Shown piece after piece: positions 44,543-53,560 of a DNA stretch of 64,000 bases. Every line of letters starts with the position of its first letter. Positions within the stretch are counted from its first letter, which is position 1. The stretch is from Chitinophaga pinensis (GTDB lineage Bacteria; Bacteroidota; Bacteroidia; Flavobacteriales_D; Crocinitomicaceae), in contig CAMDNE010000002.1 in assembly GCA_945902745.1 (NCBI GenBank), positions 186,001-250,000 of the forward strand, written 5' to 3'. Both the position numbers and the translations under genes were made by a program. The notes beneath the pieces were generated by a model. The model ran no database searches. It was given only the letters and a program-made list of their open reading frames with translations, and was not told the origin of the DNA.

Positions 44543-45553
44543 ATGATTGAAACAGATATAATAATAATTGGTGCAGGTCCAGTTGGGCTCTTCACAGTAT
44601 TTGAAGCAGGATTGTTAAAATTAAAGTGTCACTTGATTGATTCACTTCCACTACCAGGAGGACAATGTTCTGAAATTTATCCTAAAAAACCCATTTACGA
44701 TATCCCAGGTTTTCCAAGTGTCTTAGCAGGAGAATTGATCGACAATTTAATGGAACAAGCTGCTCCTTTCAAACCTAATTTCACTTTAGGAGAAGCCGCA
44801 ACTGAAATTGACAAACTGGATGACGGTTCTTTTATTGTGACTACAATCAAAGGTACAAAACATCATGCACCGACTGTTATAATTGCTGGAGGATTGGGTG
44901 TATTTGAACCTCGTAAACCACCAATTGAACAACTTGAATCATTTGAAGACAAGGGAATTGAATACATTATTAAAGACCCGAATTTCTATCAGAACAAGCG
45001 ATGTGTTATTGCTGGAGGAGGTGATTCAGCCCTAGACTGGTCAATCTATTTAGTCGAAAATGAAATTGCAAAAGAGGTTGTACTTGTACATAGAAGTAGT
45101 TCTTTTAGAGGGCATTTAGATTCGGTTCAAAAAGTAATCGACATGGCTGAAACGGGAAAAATAAAATTGATTACTGAAGCTGAAGTTATCGGCGTACAAG
45201 GAGATGAGCGCTTAGAGCAAGTTGTAATAAAACATGCTACGAATGGTGAGATTATAACAGAAACCGATCATTTCATTCCATTATTTGGATTAAAACCAAG
45301 CCTCGGTCCTATTGCCGATTGGGGACTTGAATTGGATAAAAACGCAATCAAGGTTGATACATTAGATTATTCAACTAATATTCCTGGTATATATGCAATT
45401 GGCGATGTAAATACTTATGAAAATAAGTTAAAATTAATTCTTTGTGGATTTCATGAAGGAACCATGGCTGTTCAATCAGCTTTCGCTCGGATTCATCCAG
45501 ACAAAAAAAATATTTTAAAATATACAACTGTAAATGGAGTACAAGGGTTTTAA
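44543..45553 (+). CDS. Thioredoxin-reductase-like ferredoxin-NADP+ reductase
   Basis: 336 residues. FAD-binding IIGAGPVGLFTVFEAG (8-23), then PGGQCSEIYPKKPIYDIPGFP, and a second Rossmann motif IAGGGDSALDWSIYL near 153. The CxxC dithiol of thioredoxin reductase is missing, and the end GVQGF plus AIGDVNTYENKLKLILCGFHEGTMA match the YumC-type FNR. It begins 8 bases after cysN. I infer it reduces ferredoxin for the sulfite reductase. Its stop shares TTAA with the converging DUF4301 gene. Confidence 0.9.
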   Translation: MIETDIIIIGAGPVGLFTVFEAGLLKLKCHLIDSLPLPGGQCSEIYPKKPIYDIPGFPSVLAGELIDNLMEQAAPFKPNFTLGEAATEIDKLDDGSFIVTTIKGTKHHAPTVIIAGGLGVFEPRKPPIEQLESFEDKGIEYIIKDPNFYQNKRCVIAGGGDSALDWSIYLVENEIAKEVVLVHRSSSFRGHLDSVQKVIDMAETGKIKLITEAEVIGVQGDERLEQVVIKHATNGEIITETDHFIPLFGLKPSLGPIADWGLELDKNAIKVDTLDYSTNIPGIYAIGDVNTYENKLKLILCGFHEGTMAVQSAFARIHPDKKNILKYTTVNGVQGF

Positions 45554-46938
45554 TCTACGTGTGCTTCATCCAGCAGATCTAAAACTGTTTTTACAGGGCT
45601 AAATGTGGCATTTGGAACTTCAACAAAAATTGTATTCCAATTAGCCATTCCACCATTCCATAAACCAGGAAGTTCGATAAAACGAATTTTCTGGCCATGG
45701 TGTTTTTTGTGAACAATAAAGTATTTTTTGTCATCACAAAATTCATTTAACTCAAGCTTTTTTCCTTCTAATGAAAATGGTGAAGCCGCAATCAATACAG
45801 GATTGAAATGTGTACTTTGAATCAATATTTTGTTTTGTTCAACATTGTTTGAAATCTGAGATTTTTCTACAATTTGCTTTGAAACAATCCCGTTATCATT
45901 AATCCAAAAAGGTCCTCCTCCAGGCTGTCCTATATTTTTAACCATTCCACAAACTCTCGTTGGACGATTCAATAACGTTCGAATTTCTTCACTTGTTTTG
46001 CATTTTTCAATTTGAGAATTGGAAAATAATTGGTAGTTATCATTTAACTCAATTAATGATTCTTTCGTTGGATTTAAAAATACTTTTGAAGCGTCTTCTT
46101 TAAATTTCAATAACACACCTCCCAAAACCTGCCATGAATATGATGCCTCTGTACTGTTTTTTGGATGCTGAACATTGTCAATATTTTTTATAAAAACAAT
46201 TTCCTTTTCAATTTGATTCAAATGAGACAATAAAGCTCCATGACCTGAAGGTCTAGATATGATTTCATTCTCACTATTTAAACAAACTTCTCCATCTTCT
46301 TTGAAAGCAATAGAATTAGTTTCAATTGATTGCTCAGAAAAAGTTGTTTTAGAAGTTTTAATTGACTGAATTGCATGTTGAATTTCATTTTCATAAGCCA
46401 ATTGAATGGTAAAATGAAACGACAATTCAGTATTACCCAATTCAGTCCCATGAATTACTTGTTCTTGAAAAGGGTTTAAAATATCAGTTTCATTATTATG
46501 GAATGGAATTAATCCTTTTGGTAAATGCCCGAAATTCAAACCGTCTTGATCTAACAAATAAGCAACTATTTCTTCGAACGAAATGGATTGATTTTGAAGA
46601 ACAGTTTGCATTTCACTCGGAATTTGTTTGAAAAATGCAAAATCAGAAATTGAATTTAAAAACCGTTCAACTTGGCTTCTATTTTCGTCATTCGGTTCAT
46701 CTAAAAAATCATATAAAAATTGAAACATTCTAGAACCTGAACCAGAAGCTGGAATAAAAAAGCTAATTGGTGTCTGATGTTTTCTATATATTTCTGAATA
46801 TTTATCCTTTTCAGTACTAGTTAGTCGCAAAATACCTTCACTAATTTTACACGGCGCAATCAGTTCTAATTCAGGGTTTTCACTGAATACTTTAAGCTTT
46901 TGATCGTGAATTTCTTCATCTGTGAACTGATATTTCAT
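45550..46938 (-). CDS. DUF4301 family protein
   Basis: 462 residues from ATG 46938 (MKYQFTDEEIHDQKLKVFSENPEL). The frame is open for 25 further codons upstream, but those lie inside the divergent gene. Signatures are ISFFIPASGSGSRMFQFLYDFL, HLPKGLIPFHN, GHGALLSHLNQIEKEIVFIKNIDNVQHP and RVCGMVKNIGQPGGGPFW. The SGSGSRM and KNIDNV pieces recall nucleotidyltransferase (sugar-phosphate uridylyl/adenylyltransferase) folds; activity is unknown. No signal peptide. Stop overlaps the FNR gene's stop. Confidence 0.87.
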   Translation of the reverse strand: MKYQFTDEEIHDQKLKVFSENPELELIAPCKISEGILRLTSTEKDKYSEIYRKHQTPISFFIPASGSGSRMFQFLYDFLDEPNDENRSQVERFLNSISDFAFFKQIPSEMQTVLQNQSISFEEIVAYLLDQDGLNFGHLPKGLIPFHNNETDILNPFQEQVIHGTELGNTELSFHFTIQLAYENEIQHAIQSIKTSKTTFSEQSIETNSIAFKEDGEVCLNSENEIISRPSGHGALLSHLNQIEKEIVFIKNIDNVQHPKNSTEASYSWQVLGGVLLKFKEDASKVFLNPTKESLIELNDNYQLFSNSQIEKCKTSEEIRTLLNRPTRVCGMVKNIGQPGGGPFWINDNGIVSKQIVEKSQISNNVEQNKILIQSTHFNPVLIAASPFSLEGKKLELNEFCDDKKYFIVHKKHHGQKIRFIELPGLWNGGMANWNTIFVEVPNATFSPVKTVLDLLDEAHVD

Positions 46939-47737
46939 GAATTGGAGAAAGTTTTCTTTATTTTGTAATGTGAATTTAGCTTTCGAATATATAAAATATC
47001 GGTGGAATGCCAAGGGAAGACATGGGACACATTCTCCTTTTGTATATGATTTTGTAGATCAGTGTATGCAAATTCCACTCGATGAAAACTTTATTGTAGA
47101 GCGGGAAAAATTGTTCAAATCGTTAAAAGCAGATAATCGAACAATTATGATTGAAGATTTTGGCGTAGGTTCGAAAAAACTGAATAATGAACGACAGATT
47201 TCTCAACTATTTAAGACAAGCTCTTCAAAAGGAAAATATGGTGATCTACTATACCGACTTTCAGCATTTTATAAACCAAAACGTATCTTAGAATTTGGAA
47301 CATCATTGGGAATTGGTACAATCCATTTTAGCAAAGGAAATTCAGATGCAAAGATTGTAACCGTTGAAGCTTGTCAAGCAACAAGGAATGAAGCATTAGG
47401 AAATTTTAGGAAATTAAACTGTATGAATATTGAAAGTATTCTTACAACATTCAGTTCTTTTTTAGAATCATATTCCGGAGAAAAATTCGATATCGTTTTT
47501 ATTGATGGACATCACGATGGTGTTGCATTAAAAAACTATTTAGAATTATTAAATCCACACACTCATAATGACACTCTATTTATTCTCGACGATATTCGTT
47601 GGAGTAATTCTATGTTTGAGGCATGGACAGAACTTTGTGCATCACAAGATTATCATGTGACAATGGATTTATTTAGAATGGGGATAATTCTAAAGCGCAC
47701 ACAACAAGTGAAAGAACATTTTGTAGTGGCAATTTAA
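46937..47737 (+). CDS. Class I SAM-dependent methyltransferase
   Basis: 266 residues. The core AKGRHGTHSPFVYDFV (about 25-40) is typical of a Bacteroidota O-methyltransferase-like group. A SAM motif RILEFGTSLGIGTIHFSKGN follows, then VTVEACQATRNEA and FDIVFIDGHHDGVALKNYLELL. Start is ATG 46937, or GTG 46970 (VNLAFEYIKY), which would fit homologues as well. The ATG shares a CATG palindrome with the start of the divergent DUF4301 gene, so neither has a separate intergenic promoter. Substrate unknown. Confidence 0.85.
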   Translation: MNWRKFSLFCNVNLAFEYIKYRWNAKGRHGTHSPFVYDFVDQCMQIPLDENFIVEREKLFKSLKADNRTIMIEDFGVGSKKLNNERQISQLFKTSSSKGKYGDLLYRLSAFYKPKRILEFGTSLGIGTIHFSKGNSDAKIVTVEACQATRNEALGNFRKLNCMNIESILTTFSSFLESYSGEKFDIVFIDGHHDGVALKNYLELLNPHTHNDTLFILDDIRWSNSMFEAWTELCASQDYHVTMDLFRMGIILKRTQQVKEHFVVAI

Positions 47738-47771
47738 AGTGGATTCATTATTTTGATTTTAACAATCACTT

Positions 47772-47823
47772 TTCGCGAATTTTCGAATTCGCGAATTCGC
47801 GAATTCGCAATATGTCGAACATT
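47772..47823. repeat. Dispersed GCGAATTCGCG repeat, copy 3 (longest)
   Basis: TTCGCGAATTTTCGAATTC and two more GCGAATTC units, then GCAATATGTCGAACATT. Self-complementary GCGAATTCGC units could cruciform. TCGAACATTA (47815-47824) also pairs with TAATGTTCGA at 47874-47883. The rest of the 193-base gap 47738-47930 holds nothing I recognise. Confidence 0.75.
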
Positions 47824-47930
47824 ATTAATTACTTAGTTGAAATCTATCTATTATATTTCTAACTAATGTTCGATTGCTCATTACACTCCCCTTTTCGCTT
47901 TGGATATTTAGGGTTTACAATTCGAATAAT

Positions 47931-48677
47931 TTAAAACGTCGCTGTCAACAAATCAAAAACTGCTGGCTGCGAACTCGCAGCTTGTGAAAATGAGTTTGTT
48001 GAACTCCCAATAAATATTCCATCTGGATGATCTGAAACAGCTCCTGTTAAACTTGAGGCAGCATCAACTCTTGAATCTGTCGACCAAGAATAAGTAGCAG
48101 ATGCAACTGCCGGTTCTGGACTTGAAAATGTCAAACCTTCGACTCCAGGACTCATTTCAATAGTACTTTCCTCCAATCTTGTCACAGGTGATTCCGTTAT
48201 GTTTTCATCTAAATTCTCAACAATCGTTTTATCTTTTTCAGTAGACAAAACCTTTAATTCTTCTTTGACAGCTGGCTCCTCAACTTTTGCTAATTGGGGA
48301 GTTGTTTCAATTAATTTATTATTTGAAACAAAAGGATAAACTAACAAAAAGAGTAATCCTATCGCCGCAATTTGCATCAACGGTCTTCTTTGAATTGGTT
48401 TGTCAGTTGGATACAAAACCGTAAAAACTGTATTGTACCAAAATACAGGTGGAATCTTGCTATGTTTTTGAGCAAAAATAGCGTCCAACGAATTTTTCGT
48501 TTCAGCTCTTGGAGTCATAATATGAGCCGTTTTCATTTCCTCAACTCCCAAAAACACCATTTTCAATTGATCAAATTCATCTTCTGTCGAGCACCATTCT
48601 TTCAATGATTCCCTTTCAGAAGAAGTCAATTCAATAAACTTTTTATCTTCAATTATATCTACTAATTCCTTTTCCAT
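47931..48677 (-). CDS. Putative membrane anti-sigma-like protein
   Basis: 248 residues. A cytoplasmic acidic helical start (LTSSERESLKEWCSTEDEFDQLK), one membrane helix near 100-118 (LMQIAAIGLLFLLVYPFV), then a low-complexity, extracytoplasmic tail rich in Glu/Thr/Ser. It directly follows (2-base gap) the ECF sigma gene, which is the usual place for the anti-sigma factor. No zinc-binding HxxxCxxC motif is visible. Function is inferred from position and topology. Confidence 0.65.
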   Translation of the reverse strand: MEKELVDIIEDKKFIELTSSERESLKEWCSTEDEFDQLKMVFLGVEEMKTAHIMTPRAETKNSLDAIFAQKHSKIPPVFWYNTVFTVLYPTDKPIQRRPLMQIAAIGLLFLLVYPFVSNNKLIETTPQLAKVEEPAVKEELKVLSTEKDKTIVENLDENITESPVTRLEESTIEMSPGVEGLTFSSPEPAVASATYSWSTDSRVDAASSLTGAVSDHPDGIFIGSSTNSFSQAASSQPAVFDLLTATF

Positions 48678-48679
48678 CT

Positions 48680-49270
48680 TTATCGATTTTCTACAGGATT
48701 AAACTCTTTTAAACTTTCTGCCAAATATTTCGTTGCATAAAACAAACGGGATTTTACAGTCCCATCACTAATATCCAACACTTCAGCAATTTCTTTTATC
48801 GATAAACCTTCTAAATGTCTTAACGAGAAGACTTCTTTGTGTTTATCATCTAGTATTGTCAAACTCTTTTGAAATGCTTCTTGAAAAAATTTATCTTGCA
48901 CTTCATTCATTACGTTCGAATTTTTATCAGAAAGTGAAAAATGATTGTCTAAACCATTCGACATTCCTTTTCGAACTTCAGCTTTTTTGTATTCATTTTT
49001 ACACATGTTGTTTGCAACCGAATAAACCCAAGTTTTAAACGAACGTGTAACATCAAAATATTCTGGTTTATTTACAATTTTCGCAAACAAATCATGAACA
49101 AAATCCTCGGACTTTTCACGGTCACGCCAAAGCATTTTCATGAAATACCCTAACAAAGGTCCAGCATAACGAGCATACAACTCATCAAACGCTCGCTTAT
49201 CTCCAGTTGAGATTGCTTGCATCAAAGACTCGTCGGTCATCGTTTTATGTTGGGATTTAAAAAGGCGCAT
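48680..49270 (-). CDS. ECF-type RNA polymerase sigma factor
   Basis: 196 residues from ATG 49270 (MRLFKSQHKTMTDESLM). Region 2: AFDELYARYAGPLLGYFMKMLW, EKSEDFVHDLFAKIVNKPEYF, FKTWVYSVANNMCKNEYKK. Region 4: LDDKHKEVFSLRHLEGLSIKEIAEVLDISDGTVKSRLFYATKYL. The stop of the upstream TPR-type gene and this ATG overlap (TGATG). Middle gene of a three-gene operon ending in a putative anti-sigma protein. Confidence 0.95.
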   Translation of the reverse strand: MRLFKSQHKTMTDESLMQAISTGDKRAFDELYARYAGPLLGYFMKMLWRDREKSEDFVHDLFAKIVNKPEYFDVTRSFKTWVYSVANNMCKNEYKKAEVRKGMSNGLDNHFSLSDKNSNVMNEVQDKFFQEAFQKSLTILDDKHKEVFSLRHLEGLSIKEIAEVLDISDGTVKSRLFYATKYLAESLKEFNPVENR

Positions 49271-50484
49271 CAATAAGAACTTTTCAATTTTTGAACTTGA
49301 TCATACTTCTTACATTGAACAGCTACCTTATCCAACGATTTATCAATTTCAATTACTTTTTGCTTCTCCCCTGTTTCAACATACACTTTTCTAAGATGCA
49401 ACAACATTGGAAGATAATTGGATGACAATGTTTTTGCCTTTTCATTAATTGAATTGTCAATCAATTTTTTAGTCAAAACCTCATTCCACAAATAGTCGTT
49501 TTTGTAAAAATTATTGAATGTTAAATCCGTGTGGTATTCAAAACCTAGACCAACAACAAATAGATTCTGCTGGATTCCAGTCAAATATTCTTTTGGAACA
49601 GTCATCGAAATGCTTAGATTTTTCAATGTATTTTTAAAACAAAAATCTTGAAAATAAGCTACGTCTATAATTGTTCGACTTGGTAAATTGAAACCTTCTG
49701 ATTTTAATACTTGCTGATATTTTTCACTCTGAAGAAAATCAAGTGAAATTAGTTTAACATCGGATCTTATTTTTTTTGACAATTGAACATACGCTGTAGC
49801 AAATGAATCATCGAATCCATGTGTTATTAACGTTCCATTTTCAGGAGCAGATTGTATTAAATCTTCTGCATAATCAATAACATCTTTGCTTAAACGTGTT
49901 GATGCAATTATTTTATCCATATAAATCAGCGCATTTTTTGAATCTTTCATGATCAAATAATAAGCTGCCATTTGTATTTGAACATCAGAATTTGCTGGTC
50001 TTAAAGCTTCAGCCTTTTTCAAATGTTCTATTAAATCAACATTATAATTTCCAGCAACATATTTGAAATAATGAAACTCAAATGATTCAGGTGAATTTTC
50101 TTCAAGTTGTAAAACAACATTATTCATTTGTTCTTGCTGAATCGAATTAGGAGTGCGCTGTGTTCTTTGTGTTGCAGCTTGTTGTTTTGATAATGAAAAT
50201 GAACTTGAAATAGTTGCTGAATTTTCTGCTGCTGGCACTTCGTCTTTTGCAGATTCATTTACGTTTTTTTCAGAAACTTTTTTTGATGATCTATATTTAT
50301 CTTGCGTATTAATTGTTTTTATCTCTAAATCAAGTTCCTCCTTCGATTGAATAGTGTCACTTTGTTGGATAGATGGAACCGTTATTGAATTAGTATTGGA
50401 ATTTGTTGCCTCTTGTGGTTCGTTATTCTGTCCAAAGCAATTGAACGCAATAAGTGACAGAAAAATAAATATAAAGTTTCGCAT
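49270..50484 (-). CDS. Exported TPR-like protein heading the ECF operon
   Basis: 404 residues with a signal peptide (FIFIFLSLIAFNCFGQ). A polar, Ser/Thr/Gln-rich region to about 115, then a helical TPR-like segment (LIEHLKKAEALRPANSDVQIQMAAYYLIMKDSKNALIYM). Next TLITHGFDDSFATAYVQLSKKIRSDVKLISLDFL recalls the C-terminal part of DUF2723-type membrane proteins. Exact family not recognised. Overlaps the sigma gene by one base (TGATG), so it is translated with the sigma factor; it may be part of the sensed or regulated envelope process. Confidence 0.7.
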   Translation of the reverse strand: MRNFIFIFLSLIAFNCFGQNNEPQEATNSNTNSITVPSIQQSDTIQSKEELDLEIKTINTQDKYRSSKKVSEKNVNESAKDEVPAAENSATISSSFSLSKQQAATQRTQRTPNSIQQEQMNNVVLQLEENSPESFEFHYFKYVAGNYNVDLIEHLKKAEALRPANSDVQIQMAAYYLIMKDSKNALIYMDKIIASTRLSKDVIDYAEDLIQSAPENGTLITHGFDDSFATAYVQLSKKIRSDVKLISLDFLQSEKYQQVLKSEGFNLPSRTIIDVAYFQDFCFKNTLKNLSISMTVPKEYLTGIQQNLFVVGLGFEYHTDLTFNNFYKNDYLWNEVLTKKLIDNSINEKAKTLSSNYLPMLLHLRKVYVETGEKQKVIEIDKSLDKVAVQCKKYDQVQKLKSSY

Positions 50485-50512
50485 TTTACGATAATTTGAG
50501 CGCTGTACATCT

Positions 50513-50520
50513 CAAATATA
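50513..50520 (-). promoter_or_regulatory. Candidate promoter of the second ECF operon
   Basis: TATATTTG on the minus strand with TTTC (50540-50543) 19 bases upstream; close to TTTG-N19-TAnnTTTG, 28 bases before the ATG. Confidence 0.5.
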
Positions 50521-50569
50521 CAATGGTTCAATGACTATTGAAAATAAGTTTGAAATTCTTTAAAGATTC

Positions 50570-51247
50570 TTAATTTAGTTCTGCGGCAAAGAGAAATTTA
50601 TTCGGAGAAACCAAATTTGTTTTAACAGCATACATTACAATTCCAGCGGTATTTTTAACACCTAATTTTGCCATAATATTTTTACGATGCGTATTGATTG
50701 TGTGATTGCTTAAAAATAATTGTTCAGCAATTTGACCATTTGTTAGACCTTCTGAAATCAATGTAATTATTTCATTCTCTCTTTCTGAGACCACGACAGG
50801 TTCACATGAAAAAGATTCGAAATCAATATCGTTAACATCAATTGAAGCTCGTTGAATTGTTTCAAGAATTTGGCCACAAAAGAATTTATTTCCTCTTTCA
50901 GTTTCAACTACGGCATCAATTATTTCAGCTAAATCACAATCTTTTTTGACATAGCTTGTAATTCCAGATCGCAATGCATTGACAAGGGTTGAAGCAGATT
51001 GTTCAGTTGTAATTGCTAAGAATTTCACTCCTTTTTTCATTGATAATATTTTAGGAATAATATCAATATCAAAACCTGGAGAAGTATAATCAATTAATAC
51101 AACTGATACTCCAAAGTTTTTTACTTGTTCAATTAATTCTTCCTTGTCTTTTGCTTCTCCAACGATTTTAAATCCACCGTGAGAAGTGAGAATTGTTCTC
51201 AATCCAATACGAACTAAATCATTACTATCAGCTAAAATGACATGCAT
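50570..51247 (-). CDS. LuxR/NarL-type response regulator
   Basis: 225 residues from ATG 51247 (MHVILADSNDLVRIGL). Receiver domain 1-125: the phosphorylated Asp is likely in VVLIDYTSPG and the conserved Lys in GITSYVKKD. The N-terminal acidic pocket reads ADSND instead of ADD, so one metal-binding acid is missing. The helix-turn-helix domain (about 155-215) is VSERENEIITLISEGLTNGQIAEQLFLSNHTINTHRKNIMAKLGVKN. No kinase gene is adjacent. Regulated genes unknown. Confidence 0.92.
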   Translation of the reverse strand: MHVILADSNDLVRIGLRTILTSHGGFKIVGEAKDKEELIEQVKNFGVSVVLIDYTSPGFDIDIIPKILSMKKGVKFLAITTEQSASTLVNALRSGITSYVKKDCDLAEIIDAVVETERGNKFFCGQILETIQRASIDVNDIDFESFSCEPVVVSERENEIITLISEGLTNGQIAEQLFLSNHTINTHRKNIMAKLGVKNTAGIVMYAVKTNLVSPNKFLFAAELN

Positions 51248-51273
51248 CTTATTTAGAATTATTTTAAACAAGA

Positions 51274-51281
51274 CAAATGTA
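51274..51281 (-). promoter_or_regulatory. Candidate -7 box for the response-regulator gene
   Basis: TACATTTG on the minus strand fits TAnnTTTG, 26 bases before the ATG. No spaced TTG seen. Confidence 0.4.
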
Positions 51282-51303
51282 TGCAAAAAAAGTGATGAGT
51301 GAT

Positions 51304-51340
51304 AAGTTATGAATTAGAAATATTCTCCTAATTCATAACT
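51304..51340. repeat. AT-rich inverted repeat after glnN
   Basis: AGTTATGAATTAG (51304-51316) pairs perfectly with CTAATTCATAACT (51328-51340) around an 11-base loop. It lies between the glnN stop and the regulator gene and may end glnN transcription, though the T-tract on the minus strand is 14 bases further on. Confidence 0.6.
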
Positions 51341-51357
51341 CAACAAACTTTAACATT

Positions 51358-53544
51358 TTATCTTGTAAAAAGCATCTCACGGAATTTTGGTAATGGCCAT
51401 AATTCATCATCCACCAATAATTCTAATTTGTCAGCATGATATCTTATTTCATCAAAATGAATTTTGACTTTATCACAATAAGCAATTGCTTTTTCTTCAG
51501 CATGATTAATTTTATTCGCAGCTTTTCGGCTCATCAACATTGCATCCGATGAAGCTTTCATTTTATTTAAATGAACAGCAATTCGTTGAATTAATTCTAT
51601 TTGAGATTTACCTGCTTCTTTACCTGCTTTATCTCCAAGAACTGAAAACAATCCTTCAACATTTTTAATTAATTTATTTTGATAATCAATAACAGCAGGA
51701 ATAATCATTGATTGCACAACATCACTCATGATTCGTGCTTCAATTTGAATTTTCAAGATGTAGCTATCAAACTCAATCTCTTGACGTGCTTCCAATTCTC
51801 TTGGAGTTAAAACTCCCATTTCGTTGAACAAATCAGTAACATGTTTATCGCTCCAAACTTTCAATGCACGAGGTGTATCCTTTAGATTCTTTAATCCTCT
51901 TTTTGTAGCTTCCACAACCCATTCATCTCCGTAACCGTTTCCTTCAAAACGAATTTTCTTCGATTCTTTGATTAATTTCTGTAATTCCTTTAAAATTGCT
52001 TCATCTTTCGCTTCACCTTTATCGATACGCGTATCAACAGAAACTTTAAAGTCTTTCAATTGTTTCGCCATAATTGTATTCAAAACAATCATTGCAGAAG
52101 CGCAATTTGCAGTTGAACCAACTGCGCGGAATTCAAATTTATTTCCAGTAAAAGCAAAAGGAGATGTTCTATTTCTATCTGTATTATCCAACATGATTTG
52201 AGGGATTTTACCAATATTCATTTTCAATTCAGTTTTGTCTTCCGGAGTCATTTTTCCTGCTTTCACATTCAGTTCAATATCATCCAATAGTGTTGATAAT
52301 TGTGAACCGATAAATGCAGAAATAATTGCTGGTGGCGCCTCATTTGCACCCAAACGATGGTCATTTCCAGCAGAAGCTATACAAGCTCTTAATATATCTG
52401 AATGATCGTGAATCGCTTTGATAATATTCACGAAAAAGGTTAAGAACTGAAGGTTTGATTTAGGATTTTTTCCTGGTGCCAAAAGATTCACTCCAGTATT
52501 TGTACTTAATGACCAGTTATTATGTTTACCTGATCCATTTACTCCAGCAAATGGTTTTTCATGCAACAACACACGGAAATTATGTTTGCGAGCAATTTTC
52601 TCCATTAAATCCATTAATAATAGATTGTGGTCATTTGCAAGATTGCACTCTTCAAACATTGGAGCACATTCAAACTGATTTGGAGCAACTTCATTATGTC
52701 GTGTTGTAACTGGAATTCCTAATAAAATTGCTTCCATTTCATATTCACGCATAAATTCAGTTACACGATCTGGAATTGAACCAAAATAATGATCTTCTAA
52801 TTGTTGTCCTTTTGCAGCAGCATGACCAAATAAAGCACGGCCTGTCATCATTAAATCTGGACGAGCATTAAACAATGCTTGATCGATTAAGAAATATTCT
52901 TGTTCCCAACCTAATGTTGCAATTACTTTTGTCACATTTTTATCAAAATACTGACACACTTCTGTTGCGGCTTGATCAACAGCATTTAATGCTTTCAATA
53001 ATGGCATTTTATAATCCAAAGATTCACCTGTATAAGAGATAAAAATTGTTGGAATACATAATGTTTTACCAATTACAAATGCAGGCGAAGAAGGATCCCA
53101 AGCAGTATATCCTCTTGCTTCAAACGTATTTCTAATCCCACCATTCGGAAAAGAAGATGCATCCGGTTCTTGTTGAACTAGTAATTCTCCTTCAAATCGT
53201 TCAATTGCTTTTCCTGGTCCAACTGGTTTAAAAAATGAATCATGCTTTTCAGCAGTAGAACCTGTTAATGGTTGAAACCAGTGTGTATAATGTGTTGCAC
53301 CTTTTGTCAGTGCCCAATCTTTCATTGCTGAAGCAACTTGATCAGCCATTTTACGATCTAGACGAGTTCCATTTTGAATAGATTCCGTCATTGATTTAAA
53401 TGCATCAGAAGGCAAATACTCGCGCATTACTTCGATGTGAAAAACATTTTTACCAAATAAATCAGAAATTCTCCCATCGTACTCATTGTTTTTTGGGGTT
53501 CTATTCAATACATCTTGATACGCTTGCTGTCTTTTTGTTGCCAT
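51358..53544 (-). CDS. glnN: Glutamine synthetase type III
   Basis: Makes glutamine from glutamate, ammonia and ATP. 728 residues, the usual size of GSIII (about 700-730) and much larger than GSI. GSIII-specific pieces: FGKNVFHIEVMREYLP near the start, THYTHWFQPLTGSTAEKHDSF and SSFPNGGIRNTFEARGYTAWDP. Catalytic region: LGWEQEYFLID, RHNEVAPNQFECAP, KPFAGVNGSGKHNNWSLST and NDHRLGANEAPPAI, with NRTSPFAFTGNKFEFRAVGS. Common in Bacteroidota. A promoter-like box lies just upstream; no GlnB-type gene is near. Confidence 0.98.
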   Translation of the reverse strand: MATKRQQAYQDVLNRTPKNNEYDGRISDLFGKNVFHIEVMREYLPSDAFKSMTESIQNGTRLDRKMADQVASAMKDWALTKGATHYTHWFQPLTGSTAEKHDSFFKPVGPGKAIERFEGELLVQQEPDASSFPNGGIRNTFEARGYTAWDPSSPAFVIGKTLCIPTIFISYTGESLDYKMPLLKALNAVDQAATEVCQYFDKNVTKVIATLGWEQEYFLIDQALFNARPDLMMTGRALFGHAAAKGQQLEDHYFGSIPDRVTEFMREYEMEAILLGIPVTTRHNEVAPNQFECAPMFEECNLANDHNLLLMDLMEKIARKHNFRVLLHEKPFAGVNGSGKHNNWSLSTNTGVNLLAPGKNPKSNLQFLTFFVNIIKAIHDHSDILRACIASAGNDHRLGANEAPPAIISAFIGSQLSTLLDDIELNVKAGKMTPEDKTELKMNIGKIPQIMLDNTDRNRTSPFAFTGNKFEFRAVGSTANCASAMIVLNTIMAKQLKDFKVSVDTRIDKGEAKDEAILKELQKLIKESKKIRFEGNGYGDEWVVEATKRGLKNLKDTPRALKVWSDKHVTDLFNEMGVLTPRELEARQEIEFDSYILKIQIEARIMSDVVQSMIIPAVIDYQNKLIKNVEGLFSVLGDKAGKEAGKSQIELIQRIAVHLNKMKASSDAMLMSRKAANKINHAEEKAIAYCDKVKIHFDEIRYHADKLELLVDDELWPLPKFREMLFTR

Positions 53545-53560
53545 AAATTTATTTTTTTGA

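Noticed and set aside
37088-45553. Dissimilatory sulfate or nitrite respiration
   Set aside because: CysD/CysN, a 4Fe-4S CysH, siroheme synthesis and one ferredoxin-type reductase are the assimilatory set; no dsrAB, aprAB, qmo or nrf genes are present.
51304-51340. Clear Rho-independent terminator of glnN
   Set aside because: The stem is perfect, but the T-run on the minus strand lies 14 bases away, so I list it only as an inverted repeat.
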